Assembly (NCBI GenBank): GCA_009377645.1 | Contig: WHTQ01000007.1 | Location: forward strand, 31,552-95,551 | DNA from: Micromonosporaceae bacterium | GTDB taxonomy: Bacteria > Actinomycetota > Actinomycetes > Mycobacteriales > Micromonosporaceae | DNA: 64,000 nucleotides | Reading direction: 5' to 3' | Shown: piece by piece, positions 54,901 to 63,708 of the stretch | How the letters are laid out: every line of letters begins with the position of its first letter | Position numbering within the stretch: the stretch's first letter is position 1 | Position numbers and translations under genes: made by a program | Notes under the pieces: model-generated | Databases searched by the model: none | The model's input: only the letters and a program-made list of their open reading frames with translations | Told to the model about the DNA's origin: nothing

Positions 54901-55290
54901 TCAGCCGTCGGCCGGCACCTTCTGCTCGTCCCGCAGGACGTACGGTGCCATCCGTTCGAGCCGGGCATCGAGCTTGTTGATGCCGTCGGTGAGCAACCCG
55001 AGGTGCTTCTCGGTGTTGCTCTGGAACGTGTTGAGCCGGGTCTCAAGCCGATCGAACCGCTGATCAACCTGGTCGAACCGTCGATCAACCTGCTCGAACC
55101 GTCGATCAACCTGCTCGAACCGCTGATCGACCTGGTCGAAGCGGTGCTCGACCGTGTCGACCAGGTCGCGGGTCGCGCGTGCCAGGTCACCGACGTTACC
55201 GGCGAACCAGCCATAGGCGCGCTGGTTCCCCTCGACGTCATCGATCACGGCGTCCAGCGACGCTCGGATGTCGGCTTCCGCCTTGGGCAT
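54901..55290 (-). CDS. Heptad-repeat coiled-coil protein
   Basis: 129 residues from ATG 55290 (AAGGA upstream). Residues about 50-90 consist of repeated heptads (QVDQRFE, QVDRRFE, QVDRRFD, QVDQRFD, RLETRLN) encoded by a 21-bp tandem DNA repeat, giving a parallel coiled coil. The N-terminal helix (ASLDAVIDDVEGNQRAYGWF) and C-terminal helix (KHLGLLTDGINKLDARLERM) flank it. No signal peptide. I do not recognise a family beyond generic coiled coil. It ends at the strong terminator. Confidence 0.75.
   Translation of the reverse strand: MPKAEADIRASLDAVIDDVEGNQRAYGWFAGNVGDLARATRDLVDTVEHRFDQVDQRFEQVDRRFEQVDRRFDQVDQRFDRLETRLNTFQSNTEKHLGLLTDGINKLDARLERMAPYVLRDEQKVPADG
55052..55156. repeat. 21-bp tandem repeat, five units
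   Basis: Units TCGAACCGCTGATCAACCTG + G and variants begin at 55052, 55073, 55094, 55115 and 55136. Units two and three are identical; the outer ones diverge. Each unit codes exactly one heptad, so unit gain or loss would lengthen or shorten the coiled coil by two helical turns without changing frame. Confidence 0.9.
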
Positions 55291-55542
55291 TCCCTGATCC
55301 TTTCGATGAGAGTGCACAGTGAACAGCCGGGTGCCCGGTAATCCCGATCGTCGCTCGCCCGCTGCCCCTCGTCTGACGCGGCATGCCCTATGCGACACAC
55401 CAACCGCTACTTACGCGAGAGAGTCGTCGATGGTGAGTACCTCATCCGAGGCTCTGCCCAGCCAGGTCAGCCTATCGGGCTGAGTGGGGGGAAACCGCGT
55501 CCCGAACCGCCTACGCCCGCCCGGAACCAGGGTCCGAACCGG

Positions 55543-55713
55543 CTAGCGGCGCCATCCGCGCCGGCCGCGCAGCGGCGCGCCGAGGTGCAGCGCCAGCAGC
55601 AGCAGACCAGCCAGGGTCAGGGTACGCGGGGTGACCAGCTCACCCAGCGTCTCGTCGATCAGCTCCAACAACAGGGCCAGGCCGAACGCCGCAGCCGCCA
55701 CGATCGCAAACAT
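55543..55713 (-). CDS. 56-residue membrane peptide downstream of aspS
   Basis: ATG 55713 to TAG 55543. The sequence is two hydrophobic helices (MFAIVAAAAFGLALLLELID and TLTLAGLLLLALHLGAPL) with a basic C-terminal tail (RGRRGWRR). Third codon positions are nearly all G/C. It begins 10 bp after the aspS stop, so it is probably expressed with aspS. No Shine-Dalgarno site is strong. Homologues of unknown role would be expected in related genomes. Between it and the coiled-coil gene, 55291-55542 shows no convincing gene. Confidence 0.6.
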   Translation of the reverse strand: MFAIVAAAAFGLALLLELIDETLGELVTPRTLTLAGLLLLALHLGAPLRGRRGWRR

Positions 55714-55723
55714 GCCCGGTTGG

Positions 55724-57475
55724 TTACCCAGTCTGGGGAGTATCCACTCCCGCCTCGGCGCGCTGCTCCGGGCTGATCGGGGTCGGGGCGCCGGTCAGCG
55801 GGTCCAGGCCACCGCGGGTCTTCGGGAACGCGATCACCTCACGGATCGAGTCCGCACCGGTCAGCAGCGCGCAGATCCGGTCCCAGCCGAACGCGATCCC
55901 GCCGTGCGGGGGCGGCCCGAATCGGAACGCCTCCAGCAGGAACCCGAACTTGTCGGCCGCCTGCTCCGCCGAGATCCCCAGCACGTCGAACACCCGGCGC
56001 TGCACGTCCGCGCGGTGGATCCGGACCGAGCCACCGCCGATCTCGTGACCGTTGCAGACCAGGTCGTACGCGTACGCCAGCGCATCCCCCGGCGCCTGCT
56101 CGAACCGGTCGGCCCACTCGTCGGTGGGCGCGGTGAACGGGTGGTGCACGGCGGTCCAGCCCCCCTGCCCGTCCGGCTCGAACATCGGCGCGTCGGTCAC
56201 CCAGCAGAACGCCCAGGCCGACTCGTCGACCAGTCCGACCCGGCCGGCGATCTCGACCCGCGCCGCCCCAAGCAGCTCCTGCGCCTCCCGCCGGTCCGTC
56301 GCCGCGGCGAAGAAGACCGCGTCACCCGGCTTGGCGCCGACCGCGTCGGCCAGCCCGGCCAGCTGCCCGGCCGACAGGTTCTTCGCCACCGGCCCGCGTG
56401 CCTGCCCGGTCTCGGCGTCCAGCACCACGTACGCCAGCCCGCGGGCACCGCGCGCCTTCGCCCAGTCCTGCCAGCCGTCCAGCTCCTTGCGGGTCTGGGA
56501 CGCGCCGCCGGGCATCACCACCGTCCCCACGTAGCCACCTGCGTCGATCGCACCGGCGAACACCCGGAACTCGGTGCCGCGCAGGTAGTCGGTCAGGTCG
56601 GTCAGCTCCAGCCCAAACCTGCGGTCCGGCTTGTCCGACCCGTACCGGCCCATCGCATCGTGCCAGGTGATCCGCGGGACCGGGGCCACCACCTGGTGAC
56701 CGGCCAGCTCCCGCCACAGCGCCGCGATGATCTCCTCCGAGAGCGCGATCACGTCGTCCTGGGTCACGAACGACAGTTCGATGTCCAGCTGGGTGAACTC
56801 CGGCTGCCGGTCGGCCCGGAAGTCCTCGTCCCGGTAGCACCGGGCCAGCTGGTAGTAGCGCTCCAGCCCGGCCACCATCAGCAGCTGCTTGAACAGCTGC
56901 GGGGACTGCGGCAGCGCGTACCAGCTGCCGGGTTGCAACCGCGCCGGTACGAGGAAGTCGCGCGCACCCTCCGGTGTGGAGCGGGTAAGGGTCGGGGTCT
57001 CGACCTCCACGAAGTCGTGCCGGTGCAGCACCGAGCGGGCGATCCGGTTCGCCGCCGAGCGCATCCGCAGCGCCTGCGCCGGACCGGAGCGGCGCAGGTC
57101 CAGATAACGGTAGCGGAGCCGGACCTCATCACCGGCGGTCTGCTCGTCGTCGACCGGCAACGGCAGTGTGTCGCTCTCGGAGAGCACTACCAGCTCGTCG
57201 ACCACCACCTCGACCTCGCCGGTGGGCAGCTCCGGGTTCTCGTTGCCGGCCGGCCGGTGGCGCACGTCACCGGTCACGAGCAGGCAGAACTCGTTGCGCA
57301 GCGCGTGCGCGGCCGGCGACTCCCGCAGCACCACCTGCACCACCCCGGAGGCGTCTCGCAGGTCCACGAAGGTCACCCCGCCGTGGTCGCGGCGGCGGGC
57401 CACCCACCCGGCCAGCGTCACGGTCGTGCCGGCGTCGGCGGCGCGCAGGCTCCCGGCCTGGTGGGTGCGGATCAC
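55724..57475 (-). CDS. aspS: Aspartyl-tRNA synthetase, bacterial type
   Basis: 583 residues. N-terminal OB-fold anticodon domain (about 1-105), class II motif 2 around [20 protein letters not shown], bacterial GAD insertion domain (about 290-400), [12 protein letters not shown] and motif 3 GIAFGWDRI near the C-terminus. The GTG start has GGAGAG upstream. Whether it also charges tRNA-Asn cannot be told. Confidence 0.97.
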   Translation of the reverse strand: MIRTHQAGSLRAADAGTTVTLAGWVARRRDHGGVTFVDLRDASGVVQVVLRESPAAHALRNEFCLLVTGDVRHRPAGNENPELPTGEVEVVVDELVVLSESDTLPLPVDDEQTAGDEVRLRYRYLDLRRSGPAQALRMRSAANRIARSVLHRHDFVEVETPTLTRSTPEGARDFLVPARLQPGSWYALPQSPQLFKQLLMVAGLERYYQLARCYRDEDFRADRQPEFTQLDIELSFVTQDDVIALSEEIIAALWRELAGHQVVAPVPRITWHDAMGRYGSDKPDRRFGLELTDLTDYLRGTEFRVFAGAIDAGGYVGTVVMPGGASQTRKELDGWQDWAKARGARGLAYVVLDAETGQARGPVAKNLSAGQLAGLADAVGAKPGDAVFFAAATDRREAQELLGAARVEIAGRVGLVDESAWAFCWVTDAPMFEPDGQGGWTAVHHPFTAPTDEWADRFEQAPGDALAYAYDLVCNGHEIGGGSVRIHRADVQRRVFDVLGISAEQAADKFGFLLEAFRFGPPPHGGIAFGWDRICALLTGADSIREVIAFPKTRGGLDPLTGAPTPISPEQRAEAGVDTPQTG

Positions 57476-57529
57476 GGGCTCTCCTCGGGTACGGGCTGCC
57501 CGGGCAGTCTATCCGGCGAGTAGTCGGGG

Positions 57530-58276
57530 CTACCCGGGCGGCGGCGGGTCGAGCCGGGCCCGCCGGCGCAGCGCGTGCCCGGGCCGGTTGGTGACCAGCA
57601 CCCGCACCCGCGGGTCGGCCAGGAACCGGTCGATCTGCGCCGTCTCGTCCACCGTCCACACCATCGCACCGATCCCGTGCCGGGCGCACTGGGCCAGCAC
57701 GCCGTACCGGGCGAGGGTCTTGTCCACCGCCACCCACTGGGCGCCGGTGGCGCGCACCCGGCGCAGCGGGAACAGCTCCCGCAGCCGGGTGCCCAGCAGC
57801 GTGCCGGGCGGGACCTCGGCCCGGCCCCGGCCCAGCGACAGCGCGGTGCGCACCCGCGGGAAGTCCCGGGTGATCCGGGCGATCGACACGTCCTCCAGCG
57901 ACGTGGCCACGAACCCCTCCTCCCCGAAGACCTCCCGCGCCAGCCGCACCACGTCCGCCTCGTACCCGGTCTCCTTCAGGTCTATGTGGCCGGCCGCGCC
58001 GCCGACGGCGATCTCGGCGGCGACCCCGGCCATGGTCGGCACCTCGTAGCCGACCCGGTCGCACAGCTGCCGGTAGGACAGGGTCCGCAGCGGCGGGCCG
58101 GTGTGGCTGGCGCGCGGGTCGTGGTAGCACACCAGGGCACCGTCGGCCAGCCGCCGCACGTCGAACTCCACATAGTCCGCCCCGGTCGCCGCGGCGCTGC
58201 GGTACGCCTCCCAGGTGGCGGCCGGATGCTGCTCGCCGCCTCCCCTGTGCGCGGAGACCGCCACCGGCGTGGTCAT
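57530..58276 (-). CDS. Glycerophosphodiester phosphodiesterase
   Basis: 248 residues. TIM-barrel GDPD: AHRGGGEQHPAATWEAY (catalytic His, about 9-25), YVEFDVRRLADGALVCYHDP (metal ligands Glu and Asp, second catalytic His), HIDLKE and MVWTVDET. Hydrolyses glycerophosphodiesters from lipid turnover. No signal peptide, so cytoplasmic. Its ATG overlaps the stop of the CorA-like gene (ATGA). Confidence 0.9.
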   Translation of the reverse strand: MTTPVAVSAHRGGGEQHPAATWEAYRSAAATGADYVEFDVRRLADGALVCYHDPRASHTGPPLRTLSYRQLCDRVGYEVPTMAGVAAEIAVGGAAGHIDLKETGYEADVVRLAREVFGEEGFVATSLEDVSIARITRDFPRVRTALSLGRGRAEVPPGTLLGTRLRELFPLRRVRATGAQWVAVDKTLARYGVLAQCARHGIGAMVWTVDETAQIDRFLADPRVRVLVTNRPGHALRRRARLDPPPPG

Positions 58277-59730
58277 GGGACCTCACGTCGGGTGGCCGAC
58301 GGCTGCCGGCCGAGGGCGGCGGCGGTACGCGGTGCCGGGACGACCAGCCCACCCGCCGGGTCAACGGCCTGCTCGCCAGCCGGGTCGACGGTCGGGTCGC
58401 CGACCTGGCCGTCGGCCTGGACCAGCCGGGAGTCGCGGCGGATCCGCCGCCGCAGCAGGAAACCGGCCAGCAGCAGCCCGGCGAACGGCAGCCAGGCCAG
58501 CCCGTACGCGAACCAGTACCGGTCGAGGTCCAGCACCGACCGGGCCTGGTCCACGTCCGGGCTGGTCACACCGAAGAACGCCAGCAGCAGGCTGGGCGGC
58601 AGCGCGATCAGCGACCCGACCGCGAGCACCACGTTGAACACCCGGTTTCGGCGTTCGTGCTCATCCTGCGTCGCCGCGTCCAGCACCGCCGCCCGGGCCC
58701 GGATCACCGCCGCCAGCCGGTCGACCATCCGGGAGGTGTTGGTCAGGCCGGTGTCCAGGTCGGCAGCCATCCGCATCGACGACTGGAAACCTTCCACCAC
58801 CAGCTCCGGGATCAGCACGCTGTCTACATAGGCCTCCACTCCGAAGCTCAGGTCGAGCTGCAGCTCGTTGAGCCGGGACGACAGCCGGGAGACCAGCTCC
58901 CGGGCATCGCCGGTCGAGACCAGCTGAGTGGACTGGTTCAGCTCCAGCGCGTCGAAGGCGAGGTCCCGGGTCCGGTGCAGGACTCCCATCGCCGCGACGA
59001 TCGTGGTCGCGGCCAACGCGAGCACGTTCTCGACCTGCTCGCTCCACCCGGCGATCAGCGACACCCCGCGGCCGTGCGCCACCAGCGTCTCGCCCGGGTT
59101 GTTGAGTGCTCGCGGGGTCCGGACCCCGAGCTGGCTGCCCCGGTCCGCGCTGACCGTCGCCCGGTAGACGATCGTGGTCACGGCCGGTGGCAGCTGGTCC
59201 CCCGGCCCGGGCGCGGCGTCGGCCCGCAGCAGCTCCTCCCGCAGGTGGCCGCCGGGGAACACGCACTGGTGGACGTTGCGGCCGAACTGGAGCGGCGCCG
59301 CCAGCCCGAGCCGGTCGCCCAGCCACGCCAGCAGCGGCTGGCCGGACACGGTGAGCAGCTCCCGCTCGAAGCAGGTGGCGGCCAGGAACCCGGCTACCTC
59401 GGCGGCGTCCGGCTCGCCCGGCAGCTCCACCTCCAGCACCAGCAGCGGGTCACCGCGCGGGGTGACCAGGAGCAGCGCGGTGACCTCGCCAATCCGGAAC
59501 CCGGCCAGCTGGTCACCGGCGGCGTCGAGCGCGCCGGGCGGCAGATCCTGGTGATCGGCGACCTGCGGCAGCAGCCGGGCCGAGGCGTCAACGTGGCCCT
59601 GGAACCGGCCGTAGTCGAAGACCTCGTCCAACCGGGTACGGACCGCGTGGTCGAACCGCGCCCGCGGGGTCAGGTCGTAGATGCACAGGACCCAGGTCTC
59701 CGGTGACCTGCTGACGTCACTGACCGGCAC
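58273..59730 (-). CDS. CorA-like two-helix membrane protein without GMN motif
   Basis: 485 residues from GTG 59730, which has AAGGAGG five bases upstream. The first 250 residues are a mixed cytoplasmic domain, then a long helical stretch (RELVSRLSSRLNELQLDLSF ... MVDRLAAVIRARAAVLD) and two C-terminal helices (VFNVVLAVGSLIALPPSLLL; YWFAYGLAWLPFAGLLLAGF) joined by a short loop FFGVTSPDVD. That layout is that of CorA Mg2+ channels, but the pore motif GMN is absent, so transport is uncertain. A tail repeat (VGDPTVDPAGEQAVDPAGG) follows. Coupled to the GDPD gene. Confidence 0.7.
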   Translation of the reverse strand: MPVSDVSRSPETWVLCIYDLTPRARFDHAVRTRLDEVFDYGRFQGHVDASARLLPQVADHQDLPPGALDAAGDQLAGFRIGEVTALLLVTPRGDPLLVLEVELPGEPDAAEVAGFLAATCFERELLTVSGQPLLAWLGDRLGLAAPLQFGRNVHQCVFPGGHLREELLRADAAPGPGDQLPPAVTTIVYRATVSADRGSQLGVRTPRALNNPGETLVAHGRGVSLIAGWSEQVENVLALAATTIVAAMGVLHRTRDLAFDALELNQSTQLVSTGDARELVSRLSSRLNELQLDLSFGVEAYVDSVLIPELVVEGFQSSMRMAADLDTGLTNTSRMVDRLAAVIRARAAVLDAATQDEHERRNRVFNVVLAVGSLIALPPSLLLAFFGVTSPDVDQARSVLDLDRYWFAYGLAWLPFAGLLLAGFLLRRRIRRDSRLVQADGQVGDPTVDPAGEQAVDPAGGLVVPAPRTAAALGRQPSATRREVP

Positions 59731-59787
59731 GGGCGCCTCCTTGCCATGGTTCGCAGCCACTGTAATGGCCCCCGGCACCAGGCCTGG

Positions 59788-61122
59788 CTAGGCCGATGCC
59801 AGCACCGGGTGCAGGTCGGCCGGCGGCGGCGCCCAGCTGGCCGGGTCGGCCGGGAGCTGCTCGCCGGTCCGGATGTCCTTGACCTCTCCCGGCCCTTCCC
59901 CGGCGCCCTCGCCCGGGAACCAGACGTACGGGATGCCGCGGCGCTCCGCGTACCGGATCTGCCTGCCGTACTTGGCCGCGGTGGGTGAGACCTCGGTCGG
60001 GATGCCGCGCCGCCGCAGCGCGGCGGCCACCCGCAGACAGGCCGGCCGGGACGGCTCGTCCGGCAGCGCCACCAGTACGCAGGTCGGGACCGGCCGGGAG
60101 ATGGTCAGCGCGTCCCGGCCCAGCAGCCGGCCCAGCAGCCGGCTGATCCCGATCGACAGCCCGACTCCGGGGAACCGGTCGGTGCCGGCGCTGGCCAGGT
60201 TGTCGTACCGGCCGCCGGAGCAGACCGACCCGAGCGACTCGTGGCCGACCAGCACCGTCTCGTAGACGGTGCCGGTGTAGTAGTCCAGCCCGCGGGCGAT
60301 CTTCAGGTCGGCCACCAGCAGCCCCGGGGCGTGCTCGGCGGCCGCCTCCACCACCGCCGCCAGCTCGGCCACCCCCTCGTCCAGCAGCGGGTCGGTGACC
60401 CCGAGCGCGGTGACCGCGTCCACGAACGACAGGTCGGGGGTGCTGATCTCGGCCAGCGCCAGGCAGGCCTTGACCTGCCCGGCGGACGCGCCGAGCGCCT
60501 CCAGCTGCCCGGCCACTCCGGCCGGGCCAACCTTGTCCAGCTTGTCCACGACCCGGATCACCTCGGCCGGGTCGGGCAGCTCGAGGCCCCGGTAGAAGCC
60601 CTGCGACAGCTTGCGGTTGTTCACGTGCATCCGGACCGGCGGCAGCGGCAGCCCGGCCAGCGCGTCACCGACCACCAGCGGCAGCTCGACGTCGTAGTGG
60701 AACGGCAGGGTGTCCCGGTCCACCACGTCGATGTCGGCCTGCCGGAACTCGCGGTAGCGCCCCTCCTGCGGCCGCTCCCCGCGCCACGCCTTCTGGATCT
60801 GGTAGCGGCGGAACGGGAACTGGAGCCGGCCCGCGTTCTCCAGCACGTACCGGGCGAACGGCACGGTCAGGTCGAAGTGCAGTCCCAGCCCGGAGTCGCT
60901 GGCATCCTTGGCATCGGCCTGCAGCCGGCGCAGCACGTACACCTCCTTGGAGGTCTCGCCCTTGCGCAGCAGCTGGTCCAGCGGCTCCACCGCCCGGGTC
61001 TCCAGCGGCGCGAACCCGTGCAGCTCGAAGGTGCGCCGCATCCGGTCCACGATCTGCTGCTCGATCATGCGCTGCGGCGGCAGCCACTCCGGGAACCCCG
61101 ACAGCGGGGTCGGTCGAGTCAT
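59788..61122 (-). CDS. hisS: Histidyl-tRNA synthetase
   Basis: 444 residues. Class II: HFDLTVPFARYVLENAG (motif near 80), QKAWRGERPQEGRYREF (motif 2), the HisA signatures KIARGLDYYTGTVYE and SGGRYDNL, and a C-terminal anticodon domain. The mycobacterial/actinobacterial long form. It begins 10 bp after the MBL gene stop. Confidence 0.97.
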   Translation of the reverse strand: MTRPTPLSGFPEWLPPQRMIEQQIVDRMRRTFELHGFAPLETRAVEPLDQLLRKGETSKEVYVLRRLQADAKDASDSGLGLHFDLTVPFARYVLENAGRLQFPFRRYQIQKAWRGERPQEGRYREFRQADIDVVDRDTLPFHYDVELPLVVGDALAGLPLPPVRMHVNNRKLSQGFYRGLELPDPAEVIRVVDKLDKVGPAGVAGQLEALGASAGQVKACLALAEISTPDLSFVDAVTALGVTDPLLDEGVAELAAVVEAAAEHAPGLLVADLKIARGLDYYTGTVYETVLVGHESLGSVCSGGRYDNLASAGTDRFPGVGLSIGISRLLGRLLGRDALTISRPVPTCVLVALPDEPSRPACLRVAAALRRRGIPTEVSPTAAKYGRQIRYAERRGIPYVWFPGEGAGEGPGEVKDIRTGEQLPADPASWAPPPADLHPVLASA

Positions 61123-61132
61123 GCGCTCATCC

Positions 61133-61852
61133 CTACCAGCCGCGGGCCGGAGCCGCCGGTTCGGCGCCGCGCCGCTCGGTCACCTGCAGCAGGTACGGGT
61201 TGGTGGTGCGCTCCCGGCCGATCGTGGTCGCGGGCCCGTGGCCGGGCAGCACCGCGGTGTCGTCGGGCAGCGGCAGGACCTTGTCCCGCAGGCTGGTCAC
61301 CATCGCAGGCAGGCTGCCGCCGGGCAGGTCGACCCGCCCGATCGACCCGGCGAACAGCACGTCGCCGGACAGGCAGACCGCCTGCGCGTCCCACCGGGGC
61401 GGGGCCTGCGGCAGCCGGAACAGCACCGACCCGGGGGTGTGGCCGGGTGCGTGGTCGACGGTGACCGACAGCCCGGCGATCTCCACCGTCCCCCCGTCGG
61501 GCAGCTCCGCGACGTCGTCCGGCTCGGTGTATGGCAGCCGGCCGCCGAACATTTCCTTGAGCTCGTTGGACAGCCCCTTGGTCGGGTCGGCCAGCAGCTC
61601 CCGGTCGGCGGGGTGCACCCAGGCGGTGATCCCGCGGGCGCCGCAGACCGGCGCGACCGAGAAGGTGTGGTCCAGGTGGCCGTGGGTGAGCAGCACCGCC
61701 GCCGGCTGCAGCCGGTGCTCGGCCAGCAGCCGGTCCAGCTCGTCGAGCACCCCGATGCCCGGGTCCACCACCACGCACTGCTCCCCCGGCGCGGTGGCGA
61801 TCACGTAGCAGTTGGTCCCGAACGCATCCGCCGGGAACCCGGCAACCAGCAC
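61133..61852 (-). CDS. Glyoxalase II-like metallo-beta-lactamase-fold hydrolase
   Basis: 239 residues from GTG 61852 (VLVAGFPADAFGTNCYVI). Metal motif LTHGHLDHTF (about 55-64), HAPGHTPGSVLF and SGDVLFAGSIGRVDL, with the final PGHGPATTIG. This is the MBL-fold thiolester/glyoxalase II-like type, in this location conserved upstream of hisS. The exact substrate is unknown; mycothiol thioesters are possible but not shown. Confidence 0.85.
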   Translation of the reverse strand: MLVAGFPADAFGTNCYVIATAPGEQCVVVDPGIGVLDELDRLLAEHRLQPAAVLLTHGHLDHTFSVAPVCGARGITAWVHPADRELLADPTKGLSNELKEMFGGRLPYTEPDDVAELPDGGTVEIAGLSVTVDHAPGHTPGSVLFRLPQAPPRWDAQAVCLSGDVLFAGSIGRVDLPGGSLPAMVTSLRDKVLPLPDDTAVLPGHGPATTIGRERTTNPYLLQVTERRGAEPAAPARGW

Positions 61853-61933
61853 CTCAGCCCCACCTTCGCTAGTCTTGAACCAGCCCCCGCCCAGCCCGTA
61901 CCCCTCCTCCAGCCTAGTCTCAGGCGGAACCCG

Positions 61934-61939
61934 TACACT
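61934..61939 (+). promoter_or_regulatory. -10 element TACACT for the cyclophilin pair
   Basis: TACACT lies about 50 bases upstream of the first cyclophilin start, with an opposing TAGGCT (61916-61911, minus strand) for the hydrolase gene about 20 bp away. No clear -35. A divergent promoter region is inferred. Confidence 0.35.
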
Positions 61940-61988
61940 CGCTCGGGCGGTCGGCGCGCCGCTATGACCATGACCTCGGAGGACCGCC

Positions 61989-62822
61989 GTGGCATCGACC
62001 AAGACCAGGCAGCGCAAGCTGGAGCGCGACCGGTATGAGCGCAAGCTGGTGCGGCAGGCGCAGCGGCAGGGACGCCGGCGGCAGGTCCAGGCGGGGATCG
62101 GCGCGTTCCTGGCGCTGGCGCTGATCGGGGTGGGCGTGGGCTGGCTGGCCGGGTTCTTCGAGTCCGGCTCGGACCCGGACCCGCTCGCCCAGCCGGACCT
62201 GTGCACCTGGCTGCCGCGGGACCCGGCCGACCACCCGGACCGGACCGACGTCGGGACCCCGCAGACCAACCCGCCATCCGCCGGAGCCCGGACGATCACC
62301 CTCGAACTGGACGCCGGCTCGGCCGGCGCCGGCCAGGTGACAGTGACGATGGATGTCGCGGAGGACCCGTGCGGCGCGGCGAGCATGGAGCACCTCGCCT
62401 CCCAGGGCTTCTTCGACGAGACCGAGTGCCACGAGCTGTTCGAGGGGGTGGCGCTGCGGTGCGGCGACCCGAGCGGCAGCGGGCAGGGCGGCCCGAGCTA
62501 CGCGTTCTACGGCGACAACCTGCCGGTGCCGCCACAGACCGAGGACGGGGCGCCGGCCGGCGGGGAGCCGACCTACCCGGCCGGGACGGTAGCGTTCGGG
62601 GACACGGTCGGGGAGAACGGCAGCCAGTTCCTGCTGTTCTACGAGGACTACTCGCCGGAGAACCCGATCCACCCGCTGATCGGGACGATGACCGACGGGC
62701 TGTCGGTGGTCGAGGAGATCGGGGCGGCCGGCGGGACCGAGGAGGAACCGACCCGGCCGGCCGAGCAGGTCCTGATCCGGAGCCTGACCGTCACCGACCC
62801 GGCCGCCGCCCCCACCCAGTGA
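61989..62822 (+). CDS. Cyclophilin-fold membrane protein, catalytically degenerate
   Basis: 277 residues; GTG with GGAGG six bases upstream. Basic cytoplasmic N-terminus (TKTRQRKLERDRYERKLVRQ), one helix (about 35-57), then a cyclophilin-like domain outside. Compared with the next gene, the catalytic Arg of CHRMFPG is Glu149 (CHELFEG), the Gln of LQCGD is Arg157, and the aromatic after GSQF is Leu. Proline isomerase activity is therefore unlikely; a chaperone or partner role is possible. It ends 19 bp before the second cyclophilin. Confidence 0.85.
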   Translation: MASTKTRQRKLERDRYERKLVRQAQRQGRRRQVQAGIGAFLALALIGVGVGWLAGFFESGSDPDPLAQPDLCTWLPRDPADHPDRTDVGTPQTNPPSAGARTITLELDAGSAGAGQVTVTMDVAEDPCGAASMEHLASQGFFDETECHELFEGVALRCGDPSGSGQGGPSYAFYGDNLPVPPQTEDGAPAGGEPTYPAGTVAFGDTVGENGSQFLLFYEDYSPENPIHPLIGTMTDGLSVVEEIGAAGGTEEEPTRPAEQVLIRSLTVTDPAAAPTQ

Positions 62823-62841
62823 GAACCGAGGAGGAGACACA

Positions 62842-63702
62842 GTGACGTCCAGCAGGGAGCGCCAGCAGCGGGCCGCGGCCCGGGCTCGGCTGGCCCGGGA
62901 GATGGCCGAACGGCAGGCGACCGCGAAGAAGCGCCGGCAGCGGCTGATCGGCGCCGGCGCGGCGGTCGGGCTGGTGCTGGTGGTGGCCGGGACCTTCCTG
63001 GTGGTCTCGGCGGTGACCGGCGACGACGACCGGAACCCGACGGCGGCCACCACCCCCACCCCCGGTGGCAGCGCCCCACCGGCGGCGGCGCCGGGTGAGT
63101 GCGCCTGGAACGAGGCGGCGGCCGGCGACGCGGTGGTGGACGTCGGGACGCCGCCGGAGGGTGAGCCCCGGGAGGGCACCCAGGTCATGACGGTCACCAC
63201 CAACCTGGGCGAGGTGGCGGTCGAGCTGGACCTGGCCGCGTCGCCGTGCATCGCGGCGAGCTTCTCGCACCTGGCCAGCCAGGAGTTCTACGACGGCACG
63301 TACTGCCACCGGATGTTCCCCGGGATGCTGCAGTGCGGGGACCCGAACGCGGTGGACGAGAACTACCAGGAGCAGGAGGCGATCGGCAGCGGCGGGCCGG
63401 CCTACCAGTACGCGGACGAGAACCTGCCGACCACGCCGGACCCGGTCTACTACCCGGCCGGAACGATGGCGATGGCCAACAGCGGGCCGGGCACCAACGG
63501 CAGCCAGTTCTTCTTCATCTACGAGGACACCGACCTGAACGGCCCGAACTACAGCGTGGTCGGCCAGGTGGTCGAGGGCATGGACGTGCTCGAGCAGGTC
63601 AACGAGATCGGCCACGACGGCGCGTTCGACCCGAGCCCGGGCGGCGGCCACCCGAACGAGGACATCATCATCGAGAGCCTGCGAGTCGGTGACCCGTCCT
63701 GA
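62842..63702 (+). CDS. Membrane-anchored peptidyl-prolyl cis-trans isomerase (cyclophilin type)
   Basis: 286 residues; GTG with GAGGAGGAG upstream. Basic N-terminus, membrane helix (about 36-58), Pro/Thr linker, then cyclophilin fold with catalytic Arg157 (CHRMFPG), Gln164 (LQCGD), GTNGSQFFFIYE and VVGQVVEGMDVLEQ. It should catalyse prolyl isomerisation of exported proteins. Located beside relA as in other actinobacteria. Confidence 0.93.
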   Translation: MTSSRERQQRAAARARLAREMAERQATAKKRRQRLIGAGAAVGLVLVVAGTFLVVSAVTGDDDRNPTAATTPTPGGSAPPAAAPGECAWNEAAAGDAVVDVGTPPEGEPREGTQVMTVTTNLGEVAVELDLAASPCIAASFSHLASQEFYDGTYCHRMFPGMLQCGDPNAVDENYQEQEAIGSGGPAYQYADENLPTTPDPVYYPAGTMAMANSGPGTNGSQFFFIYEDTDLNGPNYSVVGQVVEGMDVLEQVNEIGHDGAFDPSPGGGHPNEDIIIESLRVGDPS

Positions 63703-63708
63703 GAGCGG

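Noticed and set aside
51528..55241. Leftward frame of more than 1200 codons opposite the WDG-repeat gene
   Set aside because: Antisense to a gene with signal peptide, conserved repeats and proper ribosome site; the shadow has no family similarity and only repeats because its partner does.
55390..55776. Rightward 128-codon frame near aspS
   Set aside because: Low-complexity Gln/Arg/Pro sequence without ribosome site, antisense to the 56-residue membrane ORF and the aspS end.
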